A stretch of 29,199 bases of DNA from NCBI GenBank assembly GCA_002390205.1, contig DGOV01000059.1, positions 1 through 29,199 of the forward strand. Direction: 5' to 3'. Shown one piece after another: positions 1 through 7,846 of the stretch. The DNA is from Proteobacteria bacterium UBA4457 (GTDB lineage Bacteria > Pseudomonadota > Gammaproteobacteria > Ga0077536). Position 1 is the first letter of the stretch. Each line of letters opens with the position of its first letter. A model generated the notes under the pieces. It searched no databases and was not told the DNA's origin. It saw only the letters and a list, made by a program, of their open reading frames with translations. The translations under genes were made by a program, and so were the position numbers.

Positions 1-53
1 AAGTCCAGTAATGGATGAAGCTAACCGGTACTAATTACCCGTGAGACTTGACC
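1..53 (+). rRNA. rrl: 23S ribosomal RNA, 3' end (partial)
   Basis: The window opens inside the last bases of a 23S rRNA gene. The conserved run CTAACCGGTACTAATTACCC followed by GTGAGACTTGACC is the universal 3' end of gammaproteobacterial 23S rRNA. The mature end is placed by similarity at about base 53 and could be off by a few bases. The rest of the gene lies upstream of the window. The 5S gene follows after about 115 bases with no tRNA between them. Confidence 0.93.
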
Positions 54-169
54 ATATAACACTAAAGTGTTTTGTGTGTTTTCAAGATGACGAGTGTACA
101 TACCAATCCTAATTGACTTATCCGAATTTGCTTCTTTAGTCGTAACTGACCAAAGAGGCTATCAGTTTG

Positions 170-284
170 TTTGGCGACAATAGCGAGCGGGAACCACCTG
201 ATCCCATTTCGAACTCAGAAGTGAAACTACTTAGCGCCGATGATAGTGTGGGGGTTCCCATGTGAAAGTAGGTCATCGCCAAGC
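170..284 (+). rRNA. rrf: 5S ribosomal RNA
   Basis: This is a complete 5S rRNA of about 115 bases. The 5' arm TTGGCGA (171-177) pairs with TCGCCAA (276-282) to form helix I. The conserved internal segments CGAACTCAGAAGTGAAAC and TTAGCGCCGATGATAGTGTG are present in order. It lies in the normal 23S-5S order of an rRNA operon and is followed at once by a strong terminator. Ends are uncertain by one or two bases. Confidence 0.95.
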
Positions 285-294
285 ATTTTTTTCT

Positions 295-328
295 AAACCC
301 CTTGCTTTGTCGCGAGGGGTTTTTTTTG
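295..328 (+). terminator. Rho-independent terminator of the rRNA operon
   Basis: AAACCCCTTGC (295-305) pairs with GCGAGGGGTTT (312-322), with one T-G wobble and a six-base loop. The stem runs into a run of T residues. Its place directly after the 5S gene makes it the terminator of the rRNA operon. Confidence 0.93.
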
Positions 329-405
329 GCCTGAATAATGTAAAAATCAGCACCGAACTGTCTAAAACTCCCTAAAAATATCGTTCTGACTGTATTTGAG
401 TTTGA

Positions 406-432
406 AAAATGGGAAGTAATCCTTCCCCTTTT
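406..432 (+). terminator. Second hairpin between the rRNA operon and ald, possible tandem terminator or leader attenuator
   Basis: GGGAAG (411-416) pairs with CTTCCC (422-427) around the loop TAATC. AAAA (406-409) can extend the stem with TTTT (429-432) after one mismatch. It is weaker than the hairpin at 295-322. It may be a back-up terminator for the rRNA operon or part of the leader of the alanine dehydrogenase gene, which starts 41 bases later. No experiment-like evidence separates the two. Confidence 0.4.
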
Positions 433-473
433 AATCTAACATCTGTCGCTATTTCTAATATGAGTTTCGAATT

Positions 474-1586
474 ATGATTATTGGCGTTCCGAAGGAAATT
501 AAAAACCACGAATATCGAGTTGGTCTCATGACCGAAGCAGTTTCCAGACTGGTCTCTGAAGGTAATCGGGTTCTTGTGGAGCAAGGAGCGGGGACTGGTG
601 TTGGTGCGTTCGATGATGACTACCGAGAGGCTGGAGCTACTGTTTGCGATAGTTCTGACGAGATATTTTTACGATCTGAATTGATAGTCAAAGTTAAAGA
701 GCCTCAGATGGAAGAGTGTGAAAAATTAAGAAAAGGGCAAATTCTTTTTACTTATTTGCACCTAGCCGCGGATCAGGATTTAACTGAACAGCTTATTAAG
801 ACAGGGGTAACGGCTATAGCCTATGAGACAGTTACAAACTGTGCTGGCCAGCTTCCTCTTCTATATCCTATGAGCGAAGTCGCCGGTAAGTTAGCGGTTC
901 AGGCTGGTGCGAAGTGCCTTGAAAAACCGGCGAGAGGCAGAGGGGTATTATTAGGCGGAGTCACAGGTGTGGCGCCAGGTTCTGTGCTGATAATCGGTGG
1001 GGGTGTCGTTGGCGACAATTCAGCTATGGTGGCACGGGGTATGGGAGCTGACGTAACAATATTAGACACGTCGCTAGATAGACTTAGATACCTTGCTGAT
1101 AAGTATAACGGATCGATTAAATGTTTATACGCGGCTCCGGGATTACTGCAAAAGCTTATAGGTCAAGTTGACTTAGTGATTGGTGCTGTGTTGGTACCTG
1201 GTGCGTCTGCGCCTAAGCTTATTACACGGCAAATGGTGTCTGGTATGAAGCCAGGATCAGTGATTGTTGACGTAGCGATTGACCAAGGTGGTTGTTGCGA
1301 GGGATCACGGCCCACCACTCATGAATCACCTACTTTTATAGTGAACGACGTTGTTCATTACTGTGTGGCCAATATGCCTGGAGCAGTCCCCGAAACCTCA
1401 ACTTTAGCATTGAATAATGCAACATTACCTTACATTTCTGAGTTGGCAAAGCATGGGGTGCGACAATCATTTGTGAATGACGAAGGTTTTTGTAATGGAC
1501 TGAATGTCTCTAACGGCTATATTACAAATACAGCGGTAGCCGCGAAATTTGGATATGATATAGCCCAGTGGGAAGACGTTTTGTAG
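474..1586 (+). CDS. ald: Alanine dehydrogenase
   Basis: This 370-residue protein has the usual length of the family. It is predicted to catalyse the reversible NAD-dependent deamination of L-alanine to pyruvate and ammonium in the cytoplasm. The N-terminus MIIGVPKEIKNHEYRVGL is the family signature. The expected pyruvate-site residues are visible (Arg15, Lys75, His96 in TYLHLAAD, Asp270 in VDVAIDQGG). The Rossmann glycine motif GGGVVG lies at 175-180. The ATG at 474 is supported by this N-terminus, although its ribosome site is weak. It is followed after 65 bases by a biotin carrier and a biotin carboxylase gene on the same strand, so co-transcription is possible. The role is most likely alanine catabolism or nitrogen and redox balance. 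Identification by family motifs is firm. Confidence 0.95.
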   Translation: MIIGVPKEIKNHEYRVGLMTEAVSRLVSEGNRVLVEQGAGTGVGAFDDDYREAGATVCDSSDEIFLRSELIVKVKEPQMEECEKLRKGQILFTYLHLAADQDLTEQLIKTGVTAIAYETVTNCAGQLPLLYPMSEVAGKLAVQAGAKCLEKPARGRGVLLGGVTGVAPGSVLIIGGGVVGDNSAMVARGMGADVTILDTSLDRLRYLADKYNGSIKCLYAAPGLLQKLIGQVDLVIGAVLVPGASAPKLITRQMVSGMKPGSVIVDVAIDQGGCCEGSRPTTHESPTFIVNDVVHYCVANMPGAVPETSTLALNNATLPYISELAKHGVRQSFVNDEGFCNGLNVSNGYITNTAVAAKFGYDIAQWEDVL

Positions 1587-1651
1587 CCTGCCATTATGGC
1601 TAACTATTAGAGTCGAGTTGTTGAAATTTCTATTGTTATTTGGAGGTTTAA

Positions 1652-1894
1652 ATGAGTAAAGAGCAGATTTTATCCCCGCTGCCGGGTATTTTTTATCGAC
1701 GAGCAAGTCCAGAGAGCGAAGAGTTTAAGTTGCAAGGAGATAGTGTGTGCGTAGGAGATGTTATAGGGCTAGCTGAAGTCATGAAAAGCTTTCATGAAAT
1801 AAAATCTCAGGTTGCCGGATACTCCATTACTTTTTTAGTAGAAGATGGAGATGCAATCATGCCCGGGCAAGTGTTGGCTGAGCTAGACGGGTGA
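1652..1894 (+). CDS. Short biotin carboxyl carrier protein (biotinyl domain only)
   Basis: This 80-residue protein consists of a biotinyl/lipoyl attachment domain and nothing else. The segment GLAEVMKSFHEI (39-50) contains the predicted biotinylated lysine, Lys45, in an EVMK context instead of the more usual AMKM. It lacks the N-terminal extension of the roughly 150-residue AccB of fatty acid synthesis. The SPLPGIFYRR start (8-17) resembles the small carriers found beside PxpABC/KipI-KipA or urea-amidolyase-type carboxyltransferases, from memory and not from a search. A strong GGAGG site lies seven bases upstream of the ATG. Its TGA stop overlaps the GTG start of the biotin carboxylase gene, so the two are translationally coupled and should work as a pair. 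Confidence 0.88.
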   Translation: MSKEQILSPLPGIFYRRASPESEEFKLQGDSVCVGDVIGLAEVMKSFHEIKSQVAGYSITFLVEDGDAIMPGQVLAELDG

Positions 1895-3246
1895 GTATCT
1901 CTAAAGTTTTAATCGCTAACAGGGGAGAGATTGCAGTTCGGATAATCCGTTCCTGTGAAGCGCTAGGCGTTAGAACTGTGCAAGTATATAGCGATGCGGA
2001 TGTAGACTCTCTAGCAGTAAAAATAGCCGATAAGGCGGTTCACATTGGGGCATCCCCTGCTGCGAAGTCTTACCTAGACCAGCAAAAAGTAATTGACGTA
2101 GCTTTAGCAGAAGATGTCGATGCAATTCACCCAGGCTATGGGTTTCTAGCCGAGAACCCTGATTTCGCTGATGCTGTAGTTTCTGCGGGCCTTATCTTTA
2201 TAGGACCTAGTGCAAGCTCGATTAGAATGCTGGGTAATAAAGTTTCGGCTCGAGCACTCGTTCAAAGTATTGGTGTTCCAACAGCACCTGGAAGCAGTTC
2301 TATACTTAAATCCTTGGAAGAGGCTGTGGAGTTGTCCGAGGAGACTGGCTACCCTCTCATGCTAAAGGCCTCTGCAGGAGGTGGTGGGCGAGGCATTCGG
2401 GTTATAAACGACTTATTAGAGTTGCGATCTATGTATCCCCAGGCAAGCGCTGAAGCTAAGGCAGCATTTGGAGATGGGTCTCTTTTTCTAGAAAAATTCA
2501 TTGCGGAAGCCCGACATATTGAAGTGCAGATTCTTGGAGATGGCGCGAGGTGCGTGCATTTGGGTGAAAGAGATTGCTCTCTGCAGCGCCGCCGACAGAA
2601 GGTATGGGAGGAAGCGCCTTCTTTGATTTCCCCTGCGGTGAGAGATCTCTTGTGCCAGCAAGCCATAAAGATATGCGAAGCTGCATCTTATAAGGGTGCC
2701 GGTACCGTGGAATTTCTCTATGACACCGTTTCCGAACAGCATTACTTTTTGGAAGTGAACACTAGAATTCAGGTGGAACATCCCGTGTCTGAAATGGTTA
2801 CTGGCATAGATATTGTAAAAGAAATGATTCTTATCTGTGGCGGAGACAGCTTAGCCTATCAACAGGCTGACATTTGTATCAGAGGTCATGCTATAGAATG
2901 CCGCATTAATGCTGAAGATCCAGCAAAGGATTTCCTACCGTGGCCTGGAGTGATTGAGTCATTATCTATACCTGAAGGCGAAGGTATTCGGTTTGATTCA
3001 ATGCTGCATGAGGGTTGTGTGGTACCACCTTTTTATGATTCTCTTTTAGGTAAGTTAATTGTTTGGGCGCCGACGAGAGGAGAGTGTCTGTCGACGCTAG
3101 GAGATGCTCTGATGGCTCTTAAGCTAGATGGAATCCCCACCACAACCAGTCTGCATCGTGCATTAGTTAAGGATCCTCATGTTTTGTCTGGGGATTTTCA
3201 TATTGGCTTTTTAGAAGAATGGTTGTTGAGTCAGTATCCTAGTTAA
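1891..3246 (+). CDS. accC: Biotin carboxylase (AccC family)
   Basis: This 451-residue protein is predicted to carboxylate the biotin of the adjacent carrier protein using ATP and bicarbonate. It has full family length. The N-terminal domain starts KVLIANRGEIAVRIIR. The ATP-grasp glycine loop AGGGGRG is at about 162-168, after Lys159. The catalytic region keeps Glu288, Asn290, Arg292 and Glu296 (EVNTRIQVEH), which matches the numbering known for Escherichia coli AccC. The start is GTG at 1891, overlapping the stop of the carrier gene. No carboxyltransferase gene occurs in the window, so the acceptor substrate (acetyl-CoA, another acyl-CoA, or a small amide) cannot be told. The gene symbol describes the family, not a proven role in fatty acid synthesis. 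Confidence 0.92.
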   Translation: MSISKVLIANRGEIAVRIIRSCEALGVRTVQVYSDADVDSLAVKIADKAVHIGASPAAKSYLDQQKVIDVALAEDVDAIHPGYGFLAENPDFADAVVSAGLIFIGPSASSIRMLGNKVSARALVQSIGVPTAPGSSSILKSLEEAVELSEETGYPLMLKASAGGGGRGIRVINDLLELRSMYPQASAEAKAAFGDGSLFLEKFIAEARHIEVQILGDGARCVHLGERDCSLQRRRQKVWEEAPSLISPAVRDLLCQQAIKICEAASYKGAGTVEFLYDTVSEQHYFLEVNTRIQVEHPVSEMVTGIDIVKEMILICGGDSLAYQQADICIRGHAIECRINAEDPAKDFLPWPGVIESLSIPEGEGIRFDSMLHEGCVVPPFYDSLLGKLIVWAPTRGECLSTLGDALMALKLDGIPTTTSLHRALVKDPHVLSGDFHIGFLEEWLLSQYPS

Positions 3247-3257
3247 TTCTTTTTAGG

Positions 3258-3303
3258 AACCTGCGTCAGTCAGATTCTTGACTACTGACTTAGGTTTATT
3301 TCT
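3258..3303 (+). terminator. Likely terminator after the biotin carboxylase gene
   Basis: AACCT (3258-3262) pairs with AGGTT (3292-3296), and GTCAGT (3265-3270) pairs with ACTGAC (3284-3289), separated by a small internal loop. The stem is followed by TTATTTCT. It sits 12 bases after the stop codon of the biotin carboxylase gene. The T-run is imperfect, so the efficiency is uncertain. Confidence 0.55.
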
Positions 3304-3370
3304 GTAGGAAGTGCCGGTTAATTTGCTACTATACAGACATGAATATATCTAGAGACTTATGGATTGACAA

Positions 3371-4075
3371 GTGATGGAAGGAATTAATGCCTTAATGGCT
3401 TTACGCAGATATTTTTTAGTTACGTGGATTTCTGTTCTTTGCTTTCTATTTTTTGGCGAGCCCGCGTTAGCTAAAAGTATGGAAAGCGTAGAAGTCCTTA
3501 GTGGACATTGGCAACTGCTGGGTAAAGTTTCTGATAATTTTAAAAAGTCGTCAAAAAAGCTAAATGCTCAGATTATGAAAGATCGTCGATTGAAGGAAAG
3601 CGAGAACCAGAAATTCGACAGGAAAAAGCCTAAGGAGCGGAATAAATATCAAGCCCAGCGCGCAGCGACGGAGCGTCAAATCAATGACAACTCAGTTAAT
3701 AAGTATTGGGGTGGACCAGACGAGCAAATGCAAATCATGGAGGCAAAAGAAGTTAAAATTCATGTCGGACGAAAGATAATCGTTCTCTACGATTCTTCAT
3801 TGAAGCGTCTGTTAACGGTAAACCCTCAAGGTCGAGCTTTTTCGCATTCTGGTACAGAGGTAACTCGCGATGTTGTAGGCGATTCGCTAACTTATGCGGC
3901 AGACAAAAAATTGATCATCGAAACAACTGGAATTACTGGCGTTGAGTTTTCTGAGCACTATTACTTGGATCCCGAGACACAGAATTTAGTACAAGAACTT
4001 CATGTTGAAGATGATCGAAGCAGTGTGTACAGCCTTAATATGGTGCGCTACTTCACTCGTGCCGATAGTCGCTAG
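3371..4075 (+). CDS. Secreted basic protein of unknown function
   Basis: I do not recognise this protein of up to 234 residues. It begins with a clear signal peptide: arginine, a hydrophobic stretch (about residues 15-30 of the longest frame) and an Ala-Leu-Ala cleavage-like site before Lys-Ser. It is therefore expected in the periplasm or outside the cell. After the signal comes a strongly charged segment rich in lysine, arginine and glutamate (about 55-105), probably helical, and then a beta-rich C-terminal part. The longest frame opens with GTG-ATG at 3371. An internal ATG at 3395 gives a more typical signal peptide start (MALRRYFLVTW) and may be the real start. It lies alone between a terminator-like hairpin and a convergent gene. 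Confidence 0.7.
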   Translation: MMEGINALMALRRYFLVTWISVLCFLFFGEPALAKSMESVEVLSGHWQLLGKVSDNFKKSSKKLNAQIMKDRRLKESENQKFDRKKPKERNKYQAQRAATERQINDNSVNKYWGGPDEQMQIMEAKEVKIHVGRKIIVLYDSSLKRLLTVNPQGRAFSHSGTEVTRDVVGDSLTYAADKKLIIETTGITGVEFSEHYYLDPETQNLVQELHVEDDRSSVYSLNMVRYFTRADSR

Positions 4076-4126
4076 ATCTGGTTTTTTTCGCTAACGCGAG
4101 GCGTTGTCATCCCCGTGCCCGGACAT

Positions 4127-4144
4127 ACCGTTCTTAGGAACGGT
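4127..4144. repeat. Perfect inverted repeat in the convergent gap
   Basis: ACCGTTC (4127-4133) and GAACGGT (4138-4144) form a seven-base-pair stem with the loop TTAG. It lies between two convergent genes (ends at 4075 and 4206), where a terminator would be expected. Neither strand carries a clear T-run after it, so a terminator role is only possible. Confidence 0.5.
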
Positions 4145-4205
4145 CACTCTCTCTCATCATCCTCGATTCCAAGTCGATAAGAGGAGAGACCTGTGCATTT
4201 TTATG

Positions 4206-4607
4206 CTAAGTGATTCCCAGTAACTTCAAACCCCAAATGATAATTATCACATGCTGCACAGTAAACAGGGTTGCACGCACAATAACCATAGGCACTGACT
4301 GGATGAAAAGCATATGCACTAATGATTGCCCAATTCTGGACACAAGAAAAACTAAAGCTAACCCATCTGTTATGATTACGGTTTGACCTTGTACCATCGC
4401 AATTAATATTATTGCGGCTGGTAGTGCTAGATTTTCGAGGCAGTTGGCATGCGCGCGAGTTACCCGCAAACCGAAATTGCTTAGATCATTGCCATCGGGT
4501 TTATAGCTATTTAACTCTTTACCTGCAGACATCCTGACGCCAACTAGCACAAACGTTAGTGCTACTGACCAGAGCACTAAGCCAACTAATACTTCCATTG
4601 AACTCAT
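4206..4607 (-). CDS. MAPEG family integral membrane protein
   Basis: This 133-residue protein matches the bacterial MAPEG family (membrane-associated proteins in eicosanoid and glutathione metabolism) in size and layout. It has about four hydrophobic helices. The signature segment RVTRAHANCLENL (48-60) is typical of the group and lies between the first two helices. Family members often conjugate or reduce lipophilic compounds with glutathione, but many bacterial ones have no known substrate. It lies 98 bases downstream of the bisphosphate nucleotidase gene on the same strand. A glutathione transferase of another fold is encoded at the far end of the window, with no evident link. Confidence 0.85.
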   Translation of the reverse strand: MSSMEVLVGLVLWSVALTFVLVGVRMSAGKELNSYKPDGNDLSNFGLRVTRAHANCLENLALPAAIILIAMVQGQTVIITDGLALVFLVSRIGQSLVHMLFIQSVPMVIVRATLFTVQHVIIIIWGLKLLGIT

Positions 4608-4705
4608 ATCATCCCCTTAATTATTTTTGTTTAGCTAGTCTAGAATACTAACTGGAATATTTCTTTTATGCGACTGGCATCTTAATCGTGACGTGAGCAC
4701 ATAAT

Positions 4706-5707
4706 TCAGATTAGATTTAACTGCTGGATGCTTTTTAGTATTGAGTTATGCAAAGAGGGAGATGAGCACACTATTCCTTGGTTTTTCTGCAGTAGTCTTC
4801 CATATCCAAAATTCAAGGGCTTGCCGCGAGCATCAGTCACTATTGCTCCTGCTTCTTCAGCAATCAACTTTCCAGCAGCATGATCCCAAATTTTTTCAAC
4901 ATAGAGTTCATCTGTAGGCAGCCTTACATAAGCGTCCGCTTGGTTTCGCGCGACAATAGAGTATTTGCATTGGCTGTCTATTTGTATGGCTTTCGATTTT
5001 TTCTCTAAATGTTCAGCGATTTTTTTACTGGTACTTGTGCTTGAATGACGCCATTCTACTGATCCGCAAATACGTATTGTACTGTTATCGGAAGGAGTAC
5101 TTCTGGTGCTTATGGGTTTAGGCTGCGACGCGCTCAAATCATCTGCAGTAACCCAGCACCCGCCATTTTTATATGCATAAAAAATACAACCTTTCTCTCC
5201 GGGAATGTCTAGAGGATCAACTAGTCTAGTTGACATGTTTGGACAGCCCATTATCCCGAATACTACCTGTCCCTGCTCTATTAAAGCTAATGAGATTGCA
5301 TAGTGGTCACCTCTCAAGAACCCTCTAGTCCCATCTATAGGATCAAGTGTCCAGTATCTTTCTCCAGTCGCATCATGGCTGCCGAGATCTATCGCATCGA
5401 GCACCTCGCTTGCAGTTATTCCACGTAAAGTTTCACCGACACATGCAGTCACAGCTTTTGCTAGAGCTCCATCTGACCGCAAGTCATTGCTATCCTCCTC
5501 TCCAGCGAGAAGAACCGGGCTCCCGAGACTACTTTGCAACTTATAAGCGATTAGTGCTTGTACGGCGTAGTCAGCAACAGTGACAGGGCTATGGTCCATT
5601 TTTGTATGTTGTTGAATGTGGCTTATTGATTTTTGAGCCTTTCTAGCAAGCGAACACGCGTCTGATATTGCTTGAAGGCAGTTATGAAGTTGAAAATCAT
5701 TGGTCAT
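4706..5707 (-). CDS. HAL2/SAL1-like 3'(2'),5'-bisphosphate nucleotidase (inositol monophosphatase superfamily)
   Basis: This 333-residue protein has the metal-binding motifs of the lithium-sensitive phosphatase superfamily. Visible are Asp45 in VTVAD, Glu70-Glu71 in AGEEDS, Asp122 and Asp125 in LDPIDGTRGFLRG, and Asp275 in IWDHAAG. The length and the segment WTLDPIDGTRGFLRGDHYA are closer to yeast HAL2 and plant SAL1 than to the 250-residue bacterial CysQ. The expected reaction is removal of the 3' phosphate of PAP (3'-phosphoadenosine 5'-phosphate), a by-product of sulfotransfer. A related phosphatase activity (inositol polyphosphate, PAPS) is possible. No sulfate assimilation gene lies nearby. 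It is divergent from acs across 171 bases. Confidence 0.85.
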   Translation of the reverse strand: MTNDFQLHNCLQAISDACSLARKAQKSISHIQQHTKMDHSPVTVADYAVQALIAYKLQSSLGSPVLLAGEEDSNDLRSDGALAKAVTACVGETLRGITASEVLDAIDLGSHDATGERYWTLDPIDGTRGFLRGDHYAISLALIEQGQVVFGIMGCPNMSTRLVDPLDIPGEKGCIFYAYKNGGCWVTADDLSASQPKPISTRSTPSDNSTIRICGSVEWRHSSTSTSKKIAEHLEKKSKAIQIDSQCKYSIVARNQADAYVRLPTDELYVEKIWDHAAGKLIAEEAGAIVTDARGKPLNFGYGRLLQKNQGIVCSSPSLHNSILKSIQQLNLI

Positions 5708-5724
5708 GGAATTGTTCAGTTGAC

Positions 5725-5754
5725 ATTATATTAAAAGGTCGGCACTCATGTCTG
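5725..5754 (-). promoter_or_regulatory. Candidate sigma70 promoter of the bisphosphate nucleotidase gene
   Basis: On the minus strand a perfect TATAAT (5730-5725) is preceded, after an 18-base spacer, by CAGACA (5754-5749), which matches four of six -35 consensus positions. Transcription would start only about ten bases before the ATG, giving an almost leaderless message. This is a prediction from pattern only. Confidence 0.4.
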
Positions 5755-5878
5755 TAATAAGTCAGCACTATGGTAAACTAATAATGAGTAAATGAGTAAA
5801 AAAAGCATTGTTTGCAACCTGATGGTGGATCCTAATCTAGGCCGATCTAACTACCTAATCTTTTTTGAGGACACGTGA

Positions 5879-7822
5879 ATGACTGGTGATAAAATTTATC
5901 CTATCCCTCAAGGCTTTTTAAATAAAGCTAATATCAGTGAAACTGAATACCGAGAAATGTATGGGCTTTCTGTTGAAGATCCTGATCGGTTTTGGGCTGA
6001 GCAGGCAGAGAAATTCATAACGTGGGACACCAAGTGGGACCAAGTGAGTAATTGCGATTTTTCTGAGGGCAAGATCGAGTGGTTTTGCGGTGCTAAATTA
6101 AATGTTGCAGTCAACTGTCTTGATCGTCATTTAGAGAAGCGTGGCGAGCAAGTCGCTATTATTTGGGAGGGTGATGAGCCTGGTGATGATGCTAAATTAA
6201 CTTACCAAGATCTTTATGAACGTGTGTGCCGATTCAGTAATGCGTTGAGAAGACAAGGTGTGGCCAAGGGTGATAGGGTTTCAATCTATATGCCAATGAT
6301 CGTAGAAGCAGCAATAGCGATGTTGGCCTGTGCGCGCATCGGGGCTATTCACTCGGTGGTGTTTGGAGGGTTTTCTCCGGATGCTTTAAAAGATCGAATT
6401 CTTGATTCCCAATGCACTGTATTGATAACAGCTGACGAGGGGTTGAGAGGAGGTCGCTCAGTTTCTCTAAAAGAAAATGCTGATCGAGCTTTACAGAGCT
6501 GTCCAGAGGTACAGACTGTATTTGTGGTTAAGCGGACGGGAGGTGAAGTAAATTGGAGTGAAGGACGAGACCATTGGTACCATGATGCAGTAGCTGCCGA
6601 AAAACCGGAGTGTCAGCCGGAGCTAATGGACGCAGAAGACCCTCTGTTCATCCTTTATACCTCTGGTTCAACGGGGAAACCAAAAGGAGTGCTCCATACG
6701 ACCGGAGGATATTTATTACATACTGCAGTCACGCATAAATATGTTTTTGATTACCAAGACGGTGATACGTATTGGTGTACGGCTGATGTTGGATGGGTGA
6801 CTGGGCACTCATATATTGTTTATGGTCCTTTGGCTAATGGAGCCACTACGTTGATGTTTGAGGGAGTACCGACTTATCCCGACGCAAGTCGTATGTGGAA
6901 GGTGATTGAAAAGCATCAAGTCAATATTTTCTATACGGCTCCCACAGCAATCAGAGCTTTGATGGCGCATGGTGACACGTATGTTGAAGCATGCGACTTG
7001 GATAGCCTTCGAGTGCTGGGCAGTGTTGGAGAACCGATCAATCCTGAGGCATGGGATTGGTACTACCGGGTAGTTGGAAGGTCGCGCTGTCCCATAGTAG
7101 ATACTTGGTGGCAGACTGAGACAGGTGGTATTTTAATTACACCATTGCCCGGGGCGATAGCTTTAAAGCCAGGATCCGCGACCCTACCATTTTTTGGTAT
7201 TGTGCCTGAGCTACTAGATGAACAGGGACACGAGCTAGAAGGTCCTGCCTCAGGTTCTTTAGTGATTAAAAAATCATGGCCTGGACAGATGAGAACCCTC
7301 TACGGCGATCATGAACGGTTCAAGGAAACATATTTTAAGATGTTTCCAGGTAAATATTTTACTGGCGATGGGGCTAGAAGAGACGAGGATGGCTACTACT
7401 GGATAACCGGTCGAGTTGATGATGTTATTAATGTGTCTGGGCATCGTATGGGTACCGCTGAGGTAGAGAGTGCTTTGGTCTTGCACGATGCTGTAGCAGA
7501 GGCAGCGGTAGTTGGATTCCCACATGATATTAAAGGACAAGGAATATATGCATATGTCACGTTAATGCATGATGTTGTTCCTTCTGAGGACTTGCGCGTA
7601 GACTTGATGGCACATGTGCGGACAGAGATAGGCGCCATCGCAACTCCTGATATTCTCCAATGGGCCCCTGGCCTTCCAAAAACTCGGTCTGGAAAAATAA
7701 TGAGAAGGATTTTGAGAAAGATTGCATCAAACGAGGTGGAGTCTTTAGGAGATACCTCCACTCTTGCCGACCCCGGTGTTGTAGATGAGCTTGTGGAGAA
7801 TCGACCGAAAAAAACCCTATGA
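5879..7822 (+). CDS. acs: Acetyl-CoA synthetase (AMP-forming)
   Basis: This 647-residue protein converts acetate, ATP and CoA to acetyl-CoA, AMP and pyrophosphate in the cytoplasm. It has full family length. The phosphate-binding loop YTSGSTGKPKG is at 260-270, the acetate and adenylate region includes WWQTETGG, and the C-terminal PKTRSGKIMRR contains Lys606, the lysine that in known Acs enzymes is both catalytic and switched off by acetylation. A TTGAGGA site lies upstream of the ATG. The gene is only 24 bases from phaE, so acs, phaE and phaC are probably one transcript. This links acetate activation directly to PHA polymer synthesis. Acetate scavenging is the likely role. Confidence 0.96.
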   Translation: MTGDKIYPIPQGFLNKANISETEYREMYGLSVEDPDRFWAEQAEKFITWDTKWDQVSNCDFSEGKIEWFCGAKLNVAVNCLDRHLEKRGEQVAIIWEGDEPGDDAKLTYQDLYERVCRFSNALRRQGVAKGDRVSIYMPMIVEAAIAMLACARIGAIHSVVFGGFSPDALKDRILDSQCTVLITADEGLRGGRSVSLKENADRALQSCPEVQTVFVVKRTGGEVNWSEGRDHWYHDAVAAEKPECQPELMDAEDPLFILYTSGSTGKPKGVLHTTGGYLLHTAVTHKYVFDYQDGDTYWCTADVGWVTGHSYIVYGPLANGATTLMFEGVPTYPDASRMWKVIEKHQVNIFYTAPTAIRALMAHGDTYVEACDLDSLRVLGSVGEPINPEAWDWYYRVVGRSRCPIVDTWWQTETGGILITPLPGAIALKPGSATLPFFGIVPELLDEQGHELEGPASGSLVIKKSWPGQMRTLYGDHERFKETYFKMFPGKYFTGDGARRDEDGYYWITGRVDDVINVSGHRMGTAEVESALVLHDAVAEAAVVGFPHDIKGQGIYAYVTLMHDVVPSEDLRVDLMAHVRTEIGAIATPDILQWAPGLPKTRSGKIMRRILRKIASNEVESLGDTSTLADPGVVDELVENRPKKTL

Positions 7823-7846
7823 GAATAAAATAGATGATGGTGAAAG

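Noticed and set aside
5720..5748. Plus-strand TTGACA as promoter for acs
   Set aside because: A -35-like TTGACA is present at 5720-5725 but no acceptable -10 box lies at 16-18 bases; the AT-rich part fits the minus-strand TATAAT instead.
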